Source of the DNA: Psychrilyobacter piezotolerans
GTDB taxonomy: Bacteria > Fusobacteriota > Fusobacteriia > Fusobacteriales > Fusobacteriaceae
Direction of reading: 5' to 3'
Assembly (NCBI RefSeq): GCF_003391055.1
Contig: NZ_QUAJ01000005.1
Location: 62,001-126,000 of the forward strand
DNA: 64,000 nucleotides
The position numbers and the translations under genes are program-made. Position 1 is the stretch's first letter. The number at the start of each line of letters is the position of its first letter. Of the stretch, positions 53,513 to 62,355 are shown piece by piece. Below the pieces are notes generated by a model. The model was not told the origin of the DNA and did not search any database. It saw nothing but the letters and a program-made list of their open reading frames with translations.

Positions 53513-53650
53513 ATGAAGAAAATCATTTTATTTATAGCTTTAGTCAGCCTCTTACTAATTGGATGTTCTAATCTCTCAGTAGGAATTGAAGCATCAACTT
53601 ATAATACTGAAAATAATAATCCTAAGGAAATCGAGACTTACTTCGGATGA
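53513..53650 (+). CDS. Small lipoprotein (45 aa)
   Basis: A 45-codon frame with AAAGGAGAG upstream of the ATG. MKKIILFIALVSLLLIGC is a perfect lipoprotein signal with lipobox LIGC (Cys 18). The mature part of 28 residues is polar (SNLSVGIEASTYNTENNNPK). Toxin-lysis (entericidin-like) or envelope stress peptides are of this shape. It could also be the start of a longer lipoprotein cut by a stop, since coding-like DNA continues. Confidence 0.6.
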   Translation: MKKIILFIALVSLLLIGCSNLSVGIEASTYNTENNNPKEIETYFG

Positions 53651-54093
53651 AAACTACCAAATTAACAATTTTAATTGGAGAAATGGGAGTTGCTGTAAAC
53701 AAAGGGTTCGGAGTTTGGCAGAGATAAACGGTCTCGGATATCCTTTTTTGAATCTTTGTAAAAAAATTTAAACTTTTTCCACCTAAGTGACATCTAATAG
53801 GTATAAGCAGATAAGAATAAGAATTTTTTCTTTCCTTAAATAAATATATAAATAAAGACCCCTTAACTGTGTGACTATCACAGCTTGGAGGTCTTTTATT
53901 TTTGACTATATGTACTACGAGTCAATAAAATCAACCTTAGAGTAAGAAGTAAAGTTATATAAAACCCATTAGTCAACTTTAGTTTTTTTTAATTAATTTT
54001 AGATTATTTTATATATTCATGGTATAAATATAATTGAAAATGGAAGAGTTGTTAAAGTTATTGGTGATCTGTAGGAAATAAAGGGGGATAATA
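53651..54093. other. Gene-free stretch with repeat 2
   Basis: Contains the second copy of the 65-bp terminator repeat (53829-53898, hairpin AAAGACC/GGTCTTT), otherwise AT-rich DNA. A TATAAAT box at about 54022 may serve the Nudix gene. Confidence 0.5.
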
Positions 54094-54573
54094 ATGGATT
54101 GTAAATTAATAACAGCTGACAAACGATTTAGGTATAGAGCAGCAGCTATAATTATTGAAGATCGGGATGTTCTTTTTGCTAAAAACGAAAGGGATAGTTA
54201 TTATTACTCTGTAGGTGGAGCAGTAAAAATAGGAGAATCTGCAGAAGATGCAGTTAAACGAGAGGTTTTAGAAGAGACAGGGATAGCATATGAAATCGAA
54301 AGACTTGCCTTCATCCATGAGAATTTTTTTGAGGGTAATGGTGGGACACTAAAAAAAGGAGTAAAATGTCATGAAGTCTGTTTCTATTTTTTAATGAAGT
54401 CTAGAGGAATAAAAGAATTAAAAAGTGATAGCTCTACAGCAGATGGAATAAGAGAATTTATGCACTGGCTTCCAATAGAAAAGCTAGAAAATTATGAAGC
54501 ACATCCAAGTTTTTTTGCCAAAGAAATACAAAATATAGGAGAGTATGTTAAACACATTGTAACAAAAGAATGA
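54094..54573 (+). CDS. Nudix hydrolase
   Basis: The 159-residue protein has a complete Nudix box: Gly42, Glu48, then REVLEETGI (56-64), in YSVGGAVKIGESAEDAVKREV. It would hydrolyse a nucleoside diphosphate linked to another group. The start MDCKLITADKRFRYRAAAII is typical of the ADP-ribose or MutT-like subgroup. ATG has AAGGGGG upstream. The gene directly after it is frameshifted. Confidence 0.92.
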   Translation: MDCKLITADKRFRYRAAAIIIEDRDVLFAKNERDSYYYSVGGAVKIGESAEDAVKREVLEETGIAYEIERLAFIHENFFEGNGGTLKKGVKCHEVCFYFLMKSRGIKELKSDSSTADGIREFMHWLPIEKLENYEAHPSFFAKEIQNIGEYVKHIVTKE

Positions 54574-54618
54574 ATAAATTTATTAAGTTCTAAAAAAAAA
54601 AAAATTGAGGTGACCAAT

Positions 54619-55097
54619 TTGGAAAAATTACTGGAAAATAAAGAGATAAAAAAATGTTTAATTAGTTTAAATACTGAAGCTTTTAACGATTTTATAAATG
54701 GGGATAAGAAATTTGAATATAGAAGAAAATATACCGATGGAAAAACATTGGCTTTTATCTATGTAACTTCACCTGTAAAGCAATTAAAAGCTGCAATTTT
54801 ATTTGACAAACCAATTATAGATACACCAGAAGAAATAGCTAAAATAGCTGAATCAGAGCATCTACATTGGAAAGAAGGAGCATTAGAATATTTAGAAGGT
54901 TGCAAAAAAGGTTATGCTATTCCTGCAAAAAAGGTTATGCTATTCCTGCAAAAAAGATCTTTATTTTAAAACCGATAGATTTAATTGATTTAAGAAAAAT
55001 AGGTATTACACCTCCACAGTCATATGTTTACTTAATAAATGAAAAAAGAAAATTATTTGATGAAATTGAAATACAACAAAATATTGATATTAATTAG
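54619..55097 (+). pseudogene. ASCH/PUA-like protein, broken by 23-bp duplication
   Basis: The gene starts at TTG 54619 (GAGGTG six bases upstream) or GTG 54610. The first frame runs to 54969 and the second from about 54910 to 55097. Removing one unit of a 23-bp perfect duplication (54910-54932, 54933-54955) restores one frame of 151 residues: ECLISLNTEAFNDFINGDKKFEYRR-like start, ILFDKPIIDTPEEI, YAIPAKKIFILKPIDLIDLRK. The fold suggests an ASCH/PUA-type RNA-binding domain. It is either a recent pseudogene or a reversible on/off form. Confidence 0.7.
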
Positions 55098-55145
55098 GAA
55101 ATATTAGTCTTTATTAAAATTTGAGTTTTTAAATGGAGGTACTAA

Positions 55146-55418
55146 ATGTCTAGTAAAGCTGCAATTAAAGGTGTTATGAAAATGTTGGATGAAGGATCTA
55201 TTTCTACTGAGGATCTCCTTTCAGATGAATTTTTTAAGAGGTATTCCTCTGTGAGATCCCTGGAAGAATTTGAAAGTAAATTTGATACCGCTCCTGCAAA
55301 TGGGGTGACAAAAGAAAAATATGCACAGGAGATAATCAGGACATATACCGAATTTAAAAATATTGATGAAATGAAGAATAAGGCTATTGAATTTTATGCA
55401 GAGGAAGAATCAGAGTAA
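55146..55418 (+). CDS. Hypothetical acidic helical protein (90 aa)
   Basis: The ATG has GGAGG upstream. The protein is acidic, helical and small: MKMLDEGSISTEDLLSDEFF, then EEFESKFDTAPANGVTKEKY and a final helix. I do not recognise the family. An internally deleted copy is at 6489-6620, 48 kb away, which shows that the gene was duplicated within the island and that this is the intact form. Confidence 0.65.
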   Translation: MSSKAAIKGVMKMLDEGSISTEDLLSDEFFKRYSSVRSLEEFESKFDTAPANGVTKEKYAQEIIRTYTEFKNIDEMKNKAIEFYAEEESE

Positions 55419-55571
55419 CCTTAAAGTCTCAATGGTACAGTTCAAGAATCCAGTCGATCAAGCAAACTCTTGAACCACACTATTTAGAATTTAAAAATTC
55501 AGCTTAAAATATATATTGAAAAAAATTATTTCAAGTAGTATCATTTAATTAAAATTTAAGGGGGGTTAAAT

Positions 55572-55787
55572 ATGTTAAATTATATTAAAGATGCTGGTTT
55601 TGATTTGGTAAATATCACTACTAATAGCGTTGGTGTTGGCTTCGAAACTGGTCATAAGTATAAAAATGTAAAAATCATTTCTGAAAAAGAAGGATTTATT
55701 ACAATTGAATATCCTAATAGTAAAGATCATAAAATTATTCTTTCGAAAAATTCAATTCACACCATTGAAAAAGCTCATCGATACTAG
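55572..55787 (+). CDS. Hypothetical small beta protein (71 aa)
   Basis: ATG has AAGGGGGG upstream. The product is beta-rich (LVNITTNSVGVGFETGHKYK, VKIISEKEGFITIEYPN) and ends IILSKNSIHTIEKAHRY, an SH3- or Hfq-like pattern. Hfq-type folds are possible, but I see no clear Sm motif. A small terminator (AAAAAGGCTTAAGTACCTTTTT, 55800-55821) follows. Confidence 0.55.
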   Translation: MLNYIKDAGFDLVNITTNSVGVGFETGHKYKNVKIISEKEGFITIEYPNSKDHKIILSKNSIHTIEKAHRY

Positions 55788-55837
55788 GTGAAATTATTAA
55801 AAAGGCTTAAGTACCTTTTTTTATTTCATTTTTTCGG

Positions 55838-55965
55838 GGATGGGAACTCCTAAGAGCTCCCTAATGATTTTTAGCATGAAGCGCTAAATAATACAGCCCA
55901 CTAGTTATCAAACTACGTGTACGTACAAACAAACATTTCATAACTGATGAGGTTATACTGGCATT
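55838..55965. repeat. 128-bp direct repeat, right copy
   Basis: Matches 4616-4743. Right after the shared part the two copies diverge: here GGCATTTACTCAGGTACC follows, which contains a tRNA-Leu 3'-end core, while the left copy continues GGCAAATG. Confidence 0.85.
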
Positions 55966-55967
55966 TA

Positions 55968-55978
55968 CTCAGGTACCC
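55968..55978. repeat. tRNA-Leu 3'-end core, second distant copy
   Basis: ACTCAGGTACC shares ten bases with the tRNA 3' end (988-997) and, with its left flank, 17 of 18 bases with the site at 44471-44488 (GGCACTTACTCAGGTACC). It is a candidate right-hand attachment site of the island. Confidence 0.45.
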
Positions 55979-56000
55979 CATAATAAACGTTTCGACGTAG

Positions 56001-56033
56001 AAAAAGCAACGGCTTAAGTCCGTTGCTTTTTTA
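56001..56033. terminator. Strong terminator
   Basis: AAAAAGCAACGG and CCGTTGCTTTTTT pair around CTTAAGT. It follows the tRNA-like core as a tRNA terminator would and lies downstream of the leftward M42 gene end. Confidence 0.85.
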
Positions 56034-56079
56034 TTAAATTTCCGATGGTTTCTAATATCCCGGTATTTCCTCCTAAAAA

Positions 56080-57111
56080 TTATAGAACAGCTATTAAAAG
56101 CCTGACAGTTTCAATTATTCCGTCTTTATGAGTTCTTTCATAATGATGACTGGAATCCACACTGGGACCTATACAGGAAAAATTCACGTCAAATCCCTGG
56201 GTAGCTGCAATAGATGCATCTGAACCATACCGGTTGTGCACGTCTACAGTATACTTTATCTGGTATTCTTCACAGAGATCCACCAATTTTTGTCTCAATT
56301 TAAAATCATAGGGGGTTCTGCTGTCTTTAGCTATGATATTTACTTTTCTTTCATCCCCGTTGGAATAATCGGAAACCAGACCTATATCCAGGGCGATAAA
56401 CTGATCCACATCTTCCGGAATTACCGATACCCCATGGCCTAATTCCTCATAGTTTGAAATATAAAAATAAACCTTATTCTTGGGTTTGATATCGTTGTCC
56501 CTGAGGTATTTAATATAACTGAATAACTGGGCAATACATACCTTATCATCTATATAACGGGATTTTAAAAACCCATTATAGGTAAAGGTAGTTCTTGTAT
56601 CAAAGGAAACAAAGTCTCCGATGGATATTCCCAGATCCTCCGTTTCTTTTTTAGAAGACGTAAATTCATCGATCCTTACCTCTACATTCTCCTGCTCCCG
56701 AACTAAGGTAGTGACTTCCTCCCCGTATGTATGTCTGGAGGATTTTATAGGGAGGAGAGACCCGGTGTAATTTCCTTTTTTAGAGGTATGGATAGTAAGA
56801 TTTTCCCCTTCTACACTGTTCCATGAAAACCCTCCTATATTGTTGAGAATCAATTTACCGTTGGGTTTAATGTGCTTAACCATAGCTCCTAAAGTATCTA
56901 TATGAGCTGATATCATGGTAACCTCGCCGTTTTCTTCCCCATCCATCTGGGCAATTAAGGCTCCTTTTTTAGTCATATGAGGAGTGAGGCCGAATTTTTT
57001 AAATTCCTCCCTGCACCTGTCTATCCCGTCATAGGTAAGTCCCCCGGGACTTGGAATTTCCATAAGTTCTTCTGTTAGCTGCATAATATAATCCCAGTCA
57101 ATTTTAATCAT
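56080..57111 (-). CDS. M42-family aminopeptidase
   Basis: The 343-residue protein has the M42 metal-site pattern: SAHIDTLGAM (His70, Asp72), SRYIDDKVC (shared Asp), SNYEELGHG (catalytic Glu and metal Glu), and ALDIG. SSHHYERTHKDG near the end supplies the last His. These enzymes form large tetrahedral complexes that remove N-terminal residues from peptides in the cytoplasm. Start has AGGAGG. The binding-protein gene upstream of it (57126) has the same direction and is 14 bases away, so peptide uptake and breakdown are coupled. Confidence 0.92.
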   Translation of the reverse strand: MIKIDWDYIMQLTEELMEIPSPGGLTYDGIDRCREEFKKFGLTPHMTKKGALIAQMDGEENGEVTMISAHIDTLGAMVKHIKPNGKLILNNIGGFSWNSVEGENLTIHTSKKGNYTGSLLPIKSSRHTYGEEVTTLVREQENVEVRIDEFTSSKKETEDLGISIGDFVSFDTRTTFTYNGFLKSRYIDDKVCIAQLFSYIKYLRDNDIKPKNKVYFYISNYEELGHGVSVIPEDVDQFIALDIGLVSDYSNGDERKVNIIAKDSRTPYDFKLRQKLVDLCEEYQIKYTVDVHNRYGSDASIAATQGFDVNFSCIGPSVDSSHHYERTHKDGIIETVRLLIAVL

Positions 57112-57125
57112 TGTGTCCTCCTAAT

Positions 57126-58628
57126 TTAATTATTTAATTTTTTTATATCTTTTAAAATGTGATGTCCGCTCCCCTTGACTACAAAGTCTTTTATATTTTT
57201 ATTGATTCCTACAATATTGTTTTTATAAAAAAGAGGTATTACAGGAGCATCTTCCATAATTACAGTCTGTGTCTCCATGAGAAGATTCTTTCTTTCCTCT
57301 CCTGTTTTTATTCTGGAAGATTCTATAAGGTTATCCACCTTTTCATTGGCATAAAAAGACCTGTTACCTGCTCCCCCCTTAGATGCCGAGTGAAATAAAG
57401 GATAAAGAGCATTATCTGCATCTCCTGTACCTGCATTCCATCCAATGATCATCAGCTGGTGTTCCCCGTTTCCGGTTTTTTGAATATATGTTCCCCATTC
57501 CAGGATATCTATACTGGCATCGATCCCTACATCTTTTAGATTTGCCTGGATTATCTGGGCTGACTGAGTTCTCAGGGGATTTTCATTTACCCAGATATTT
57601 ATCCTAGTCCCTTTAGCAATTCCCGCTTCTTTGAGAAGTTTTTTTGCTTTTTCAGGGTTAAAATTATAGTTATGAATATCCTGGTTACTGCCGTATACAT
57701 TGGGACTGACAAAGGTATCGGCAACTATCCCTTTTCCATAGAGGGTAACATCCACAATGTCTTTTTTGTTGATGGCATAACCGATGGCTTCCCTTACCCT
57801 TTTATCCGTAAAGGGTGCTTTTTCAACATTTATTCCTACATATTCAGTGGATAAACTGGGAGTGACTATCAATTCCAGCTTTTCATTGTTTTCAACGGTA
57901 GTCATATCCACCGGAGCTATCCCATATGCAATATCTATTTCTCCCGTTTCCAAACCAATAACCCTGTTGGTATTTTCAGGGATAGCTCTGAAAATTACTT
58001 TTTGTATCAAAGGAGCTCCCTCAAAATAATCATTGAATCCGGCCAGGGTAATAAAATCACCCTTACTCCAATTTACAAATTTAAAGGGACCTGTTCCCAT
58101 GGGGTTTTGACCGAATTCTTTTCCTAATTTTAGTGTATATTCTTTATTTAGAATAGAACACAGGGGATGAGTTAAATTAAATAAAAAAGGAGAAAAACTG
58201 TTATTCATAAAAACTTTTACAGTATATTTATCTGTGATCTCCACCTTATTGACAGCTTCTATCATCATCTTACTAGAAGGCATTTCCAGCATTCTTTCCA
58301 AGCTGAATTTTACATCTTCCGCAGTCATTTCTTCCCCATTATGAAATTTTACACCCTTACGCAGGTAAAATACCCACTCAGTTTCTGTAAGCTGTTCCCA
58401 AGATTCGGCAAGGGAAGGGATAATTTCATTCTTCTCATTTGTAGTAACCAAAGTAGAATAAATTTGTTTTGCAACTGCAAGGGAAGGAACATCGTTGTAA
58501 ACTTCAGGATCCAGAGTTTTAGGATCAGCACCCTGTGCAACAATTAATGTGGCAGTGTCAGCCTCCTTTTCTTTACCGCATCCCATAAGTAGAAATAAAC
58601 CCATTAAACAAATCAAAATCTTTTTCAT
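57126..58628 (-). CDS. Peptide/nickel-type ABC transporter binding lipoprotein
   Basis: The 500-residue lipoprotein (lipobox LMGC, Cys17) belongs to solute-binding family 5 (DppA/OppA). It shows ADPKTLDPEVYNDVPSLAVAKQIYSTLV, EWVFYLRKGVKFHNGEEMTAEDVKFSLERM and a C-terminal domain with DAPVIPLFYKNN. It should bind peptides in the periplasm and deliver them to a permease not encoded in this window. It forms an operon with the M42 peptidase downstream. ATG at 58628. Confidence 0.93.
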   Translation of the reverse strand: MKKILICLMGLFLLMGCGKEKEADTATLIVAQGADPKTLDPEVYNDVPSLAVAKQIYSTLVTTNEKNEIIPSLAESWEQLTETEWVFYLRKGVKFHNGEEMTAEDVKFSLERMLEMPSSKMMIEAVNKVEITDKYTVKVFMNNSFSPFLFNLTHPLCSILNKEYTLKLGKEFGQNPMGTGPFKFVNWSKGDFITLAGFNDYFEGAPLIQKVIFRAIPENTNRVIGLETGEIDIAYGIAPVDMTTVENNEKLELIVTPSLSTEYVGINVEKAPFTDKRVREAIGYAINKKDIVDVTLYGKGIVADTFVSPNVYGSNQDIHNYNFNPEKAKKLLKEAGIAKGTRINIWVNENPLRTQSAQIIQANLKDVGIDASIDILEWGTYIQKTGNGEHQLMIIGWNAGTGDADNALYPLFHSASKGGAGNRSFYANEKVDNLIESSRIKTGEERKNLLMETQTVIMEDAPVIPLFYKNNIVGINKNIKDFVVKGSGHHILKDIKKLNN

Positions 58629-59082
58629 AAATAATCACACCCTTAAAATAAAATAAGATAAAATAAACAAATATTAAAAAAAACTTAAATGATTCTAGCA
58701 CATTTTTAAATTATGTGCAATTAATTAATACAGGAGTTTGCCTAAAAAGTTTTTCGAAGACAAACGTATTATATAAATGTGATTTTATTCAAAATATTGA
58801 GATGAAAAAATTATTTTCCCCTACTTTAATACCATATTTTTCCCTATTTAGATAATAATTTTATATTGATTATTAAAAAAACCTAAAAAAAGAAAGATTA
58901 AAAATAACAGTTATTTAATTGTCTGTGGGCATATTTTAATAAGTTTTCCAGTTTCACAGGCTTTTATTGAAAAAATAAGATAATTGATCTATAATTAGTA
59001 TTATTGACTTAAAGGAAGAATTATAGATTCTTTAGAACTTTATCTTAAGAATATATCCGGCTAGATAAAGGAGGTTTTTTAT
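58629..59082. other. Divergent promoter region
   Basis: No gene. It lies between the peptide-binding protein and the DeoR gene. AT-rich with several TATAAT-like boxes. No clear operator can be chosen by eye. Confidence 0.4.
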
Positions 59083-59847
59083 TTGTTAGCTGAAGAACGT
59101 AAAGAAAAAATAATACAACTGCTTGAAAAAAACGGGAATATAAAGGTCTCGGATCTGACCAGACTCTTTGATGTTTCCCTGCAGACGATCAGAAGGGACT
59201 TGGAGGTTTTAGAATCGGAAGGCCTCATAAAAAAAGTCTACGGAGGAGCCATCCTGAAAAAAAAGAGAGTTCAGGATCTTACCCACTCTTCCAGAGAAAA
59301 GCAGTCCTTGACCGAAAAAGAAGAGATCGCTGAAATAAGTCTGAAACTCATAGAAGAGGGCGATTCCATAGCATTAAATGACAGTACCACCAACCTTGCA
59401 CTAGCAAGAAAAATAAAGAAAAAATTTAAAAATCTGACTATTATCTCAAATTCCCTCCTTATCATGAGTGAACTTTCCAATGTAGAAGGGTTTAACCTTA
59501 TCCTTGCAGGAGGGATCTTGAATGTAAAAGAACAGGCATTTTTTGGAGAGATAACCGAAAGAATCCTGGATGAATTTATAATAGACAAGGCTTTCATTGC
59601 TGTCAGTGGTTTTTCATTGCAAACTGGGGTTACAGATTATCCCCTGGAAGAAGTCCAGCTCCAAAAAAAACTCCTGGAAATAAGTCAAAAGGCTATCATT
59701 GTTGCTGACAGCAGCAAGTTAGAAACCACATCTCTTATCAAGGTGAGGGATGCTAAGGATGTGGATCTTTTGGTTACCGACTCAAATATTTCTTCCGAGA
59801 TTAAGAGTCGTTATGAGAAGGCAGGGATTCGTATAATTAACCGGTAG
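59083..59847 (+). CDS. DeoR/GlpR-family transcription regulator
   Basis: The 254-residue protein starts at TTG 59083 with AAAGGAGG upstream. The N-terminal HTH has VSDLTRLFDVSLQTIRRDLEVLESEGLIKKVYGGA (about 22-56), the exact DeoR signature. The sugar-phosphate-sensing domain has LNDSTTNLALA, LILAGGILN and VADSSKLE. It likely represses a sugar or polyol operon, probably one of its neighbours, such as the leftward transporter and epimerase genes. Confidence 0.94.
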   Translation: MLAEERKEKIIQLLEKNGNIKVSDLTRLFDVSLQTIRRDLEVLESEGLIKKVYGGAILKKKRVQDLTHSSREKQSLTEKEEIAEISLKLIEEGDSIALNDSTTNLALARKIKKKFKNLTIISNSLLIMSELSNVEGFNLILAGGILNVKEQAFFGEITERILDEFIIDKAFIAVSGFSLQTGVTDYPLEEVQLQKKLLEISQKAIIVADSSKLETTSLIKVRDAKDVDLLVTDSNISSEIKSRYEKAGIRIINR

Positions 59848-59887
59848 AAGTTTCTTGTGATTATATAATTGGGCTTTGCTTATTAAA

Positions 59888-59920
59888 ATAGACCGTTGCA
59901 GTGACTGCAACGGTCTATTT
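59888..59920. terminator. Bidirectional terminator
   Basis: ATAGACCGTTGCAG and CTGCAACGGTCTAT pair around TGA, with a T-run to the right. It separates convergent regulator and transporter genes. Confidence 0.9.
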
Positions 59921-59944
59921 TTTTACTTTTGGCTGGGCTGTTCT

Positions 59945-61219
59945 TTAAAAGTATTTAATCCATAGATAAAGATTAGCTGCAATTAAACTTTGAACAGCTA
60001 TAACTAATCCGAACTTCATAAATTTACCAAAACTTATCTTACACCCTGCCTTAGTGGCTGAATTTATAGCCACCACATTGGTTGCAGATGCCAGAATAGT
60101 TATGTTCCCTCCCAGGAGTGATCCCATGGACAGAGCCCACCAAAAAGTTGTTGTCTGCATCCCTTCAAAACTGGGAATCATAAAATGAATGATCTTGGAA
60201 ACCATGGCTGCATTGGCTACATTTCCAATTACCGAGGTGAATAATGCCGATACCCACATTATCATACTCACAGCCAATGGGAAATTTCCCCGGGTATGTT
60301 CTACGATGTTGTCTCCAACAATGTCCACGAGACCTGTGGCTTCTATCCCCTGGATCAGCATGAATAATCCCATGAAGAAAAACAAGGTATCCCATTCCAC
60401 ATGTTTAAAGACCTCTATAGGTTCCCTTTTGGTTATTACTATTAATACAACTGCACCAGTAAGAGCCATGATAGCTAACCCCTTGTCGATGAAGTTGTTC
60501 ATCAAAAATCCAAAGATTACCAGGGCAAAGATAGTAGCTGATTCCTGCAGCAATTTCATATCTTTTAATGATCTGGATGCATCCAGCTCCATGACCCTGG
60601 CCTTTAGATCTCTCGATACAACCATCTTTCTGCCATACATAAAATAGACTGTAATTATTAACATAATCAGTGAAATGATAGCAACTGGAGCTGTATTGAT
60701 TAAGAAATCATTGAATCCTATCTTACCCTCTGCCCCTATGATCAGCTGGGTAGGGTCACCGATCAATGTAGCTAATCCCCCTATGTTGGCTGACATTATA
60801 AGGGTTATGATGTATACAAAGGGGTCAACTTTCAGCTGATTTGCCAGTAAGATAGATACCGGTGCCATGAGTAAGATGGTAGTTACATTGTCCAAAAATG
60901 CTGAACAGACAGCTGTTATTACTGCCAGAAGTACCAGTAAGGGAAAGGGTTCTCCCTTTACTAATTGGGCTACCTTTACTGCTAAATACTGGAAGACTCC
61001 TGTTTCGGAGATAAAATGAACGATGATCATCATCCCTACCAGCAGGAGTATTATTTCCAGTCTGGAGCCGATGGCATGGAGTGCCTCATGTTCATTTATG
61101 ATTCCCACAAGTGCCATGGACAGCCCCCCTAAAAGGGTGGCTATGGGACCCGGGACCTTTTCTGTTATTATTAAATAAAATGTCGTTATAAATATGATTA
61201 AACCTATTGTTAGCTGCAT
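59945..61219 (-). CDS. ArsB/NhaD-type ion transporter
   Basis: The 424-residue protein has about eleven membrane helices and belongs to the ion transporter (IT) superfamily. FLDNVTTILLMAPVSILLANQL is the first conserved hairpin, SANIGGLATLIGDPTQLIIG follows, and the second half has VIGNVANAAMVSKII and GSLLGGNITILASATNVVA. GDPTQ and NVTT match NhaD/ArsB-like sodium/proton or dicarboxylate carriers. The substrate is open. The PTS-CBS gene lies 25 bases upstream, so they form an operon. ATG has AGGAGG. Confidence 0.9.
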   Translation of the reverse strand: MQLTIGLIIFITTFYLIITEKVPGPIATLLGGLSMALVGIINEHEALHAIGSRLEIILLLVGMMIIVHFISETGVFQYLAVKVAQLVKGEPFPLLVLLAVITAVCSAFLDNVTTILLMAPVSILLANQLKVDPFVYIITLIMSANIGGLATLIGDPTQLIIGAEGKIGFNDFLINTAPVAIISLIMLIITVYFMYGRKMVVSRDLKARVMELDASRSLKDMKLLQESATIFALVIFGFLMNNFIDKGLAIMALTGAVVLIVITKREPIEVFKHVEWDTLFFFMGLFMLIQGIEATGLVDIVGDNIVEHTRGNFPLAVSMIMWVSALFTSVIGNVANAAMVSKIIHFMIPSFEGMQTTTFWWALSMGSLLGGNITILASATNVVAINSATKAGCKISFGKFMKFGLVIAVQSLIAANLYLWIKYF

Positions 61220-61244
61220 ACTCTTTCCTCCTAAATACCTAAAC

Positions 61245-62168
61245 TTATATATGTAAAACTTTTTTGATTATATGTGATCTTAAGATTGTACCGTAATATT
61301 TACCATTTTCAACCACATATATCCTGGTAAAGCCTTTATTTACCATGAGCAGGCATATTTCCATTATAGGAGTTTTTCTGTCTACAACTATTGTTTTTTT
61401 TCTGTATATATCCTGAATTCTAGCAGTCTTTTCATTTTTTAGATATTCCTCAAAGGGCTCCCCTATGGTGAAAAAATCTAAATCATCCATCACCGAGGTA
61501 TAATTAGGCATTCCAAAGGAAATAAGCTCCCTTTCAGTCATCTCTCCCAAGAAATTTCCCTTGTCGTCTACTACCGGAAATCCTGGTTTTTCTTCGGTGA
61601 TGAGTCTTCTGGCTATATCGTCCAGGGTATCATAGGGGCTTACCGGTTTTATTGTGGGATCCATAACGTCTTCCGCAGTGATCTTGTTTTCAATTTTGAC
61701 ATTGATATCACTCAAAAGATTATAAACCTCAGTTTCACTCTCTGCATTCTTGATTTTTTCAAGTAATTCCCTGTCTTTAAGAGCTATTTTAGTGATAGAA
61801 GACATGATCTTCAAAATGATCTTATTTTTCAAGGTTTCTGCAGTGATCATAAAGAATATTTTTACCAGATCTTTCTTTCTCAGGTCCGCCGTATCACATT
61901 TCATGGGTTCCTTCATGATACCTATAGAGATAAGGATATCATCATATCCGTCTATTCTGGCATGGGGAATAGCTATTCCATTTCCCATGGCAGTAGAAAG
62001 GTCTTCCTCCCTGGAAAGGACTCCTTCTCTGATTAAATCCACAGATTCATTAAATTTTTTATCGTGTTTAGCTGTATTATCGATCATTTGAACAATGATA
62101 TCTTCCTTGGTATTTCCTTCTAAATTTAAGTAAATACATCTGGGATTCAGATAACTTGATAACTTCAT
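61245..62168 (-). CDS. PTS EIIA (fructose type) fused to CBS pair
   Basis: The 307-residue protein has an N-terminal EIIA-2 domain (about 1-150) with the phospho-accepting histidine in GIAIPHAR (His69), then two CBS domains (about 165-230, 260-305; for example TAEDVMDPTIKPVSPYDTLD and FTRIYVVENGKYYG). CBS pairs sense adenine nucleotides. The combination is a regulator that probably controls the transporter downstream, not a sugar-carrying component. The ATG has GGAGG upstream. Confidence 0.9.
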   Translation of the reverse strand: MKLSSYLNPRCIYLNLEGNTKEDIIVQMIDNTAKHDKKFNESVDLIREGVLSREEDLSTAMGNGIAIPHARIDGYDDILISIGIMKEPMKCDTADLRKKDLVKIFFMITAETLKNKIILKIMSSITKIALKDRELLEKIKNAESETEVYNLLSDINVKIENKITAEDVMDPTIKPVSPYDTLDDIARRLITEEKPGFPVVDDKGNFLGEMTERELISFGMPNYTSVMDDLDFFTIGEPFEEYLKNEKTARIQDIYRKKTIVVDRKTPIMEICLLMVNKGFTRIYVVENGKYYGTILRSHIIKKVLHI

Positions 62169-62355
62169 ATATAACCTCCAAAATTATTATTCCGTATAAA
62201 TATTAACATACTGTAAAGCTTTAAATTATGTCAATTATCATAAAAAGAACATAAAAACACCCCCTTAAGTGCATAAGTAAATCTACCAGAATTAGGCTTT
62301 TTTACTATGTCTACTTAAAGGGGATTAAATTAAAAATGTAAATTAATTTTTTTGA

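Noticed and set aside
53586-53771. Rightward 61-aa frame after the small lipoprotein
   Set aside because: No start signal and the composition is not protein-like. Probably decayed DNA.
62261-62325. Hairpin ACCCCCTTAAGT/ACTTAAAGGGG upstream of the PTS-CBS gene
   Set aside because: The loop is over 35 bases and the pairing has a bulge, so I do not list it as a terminator with confidence.
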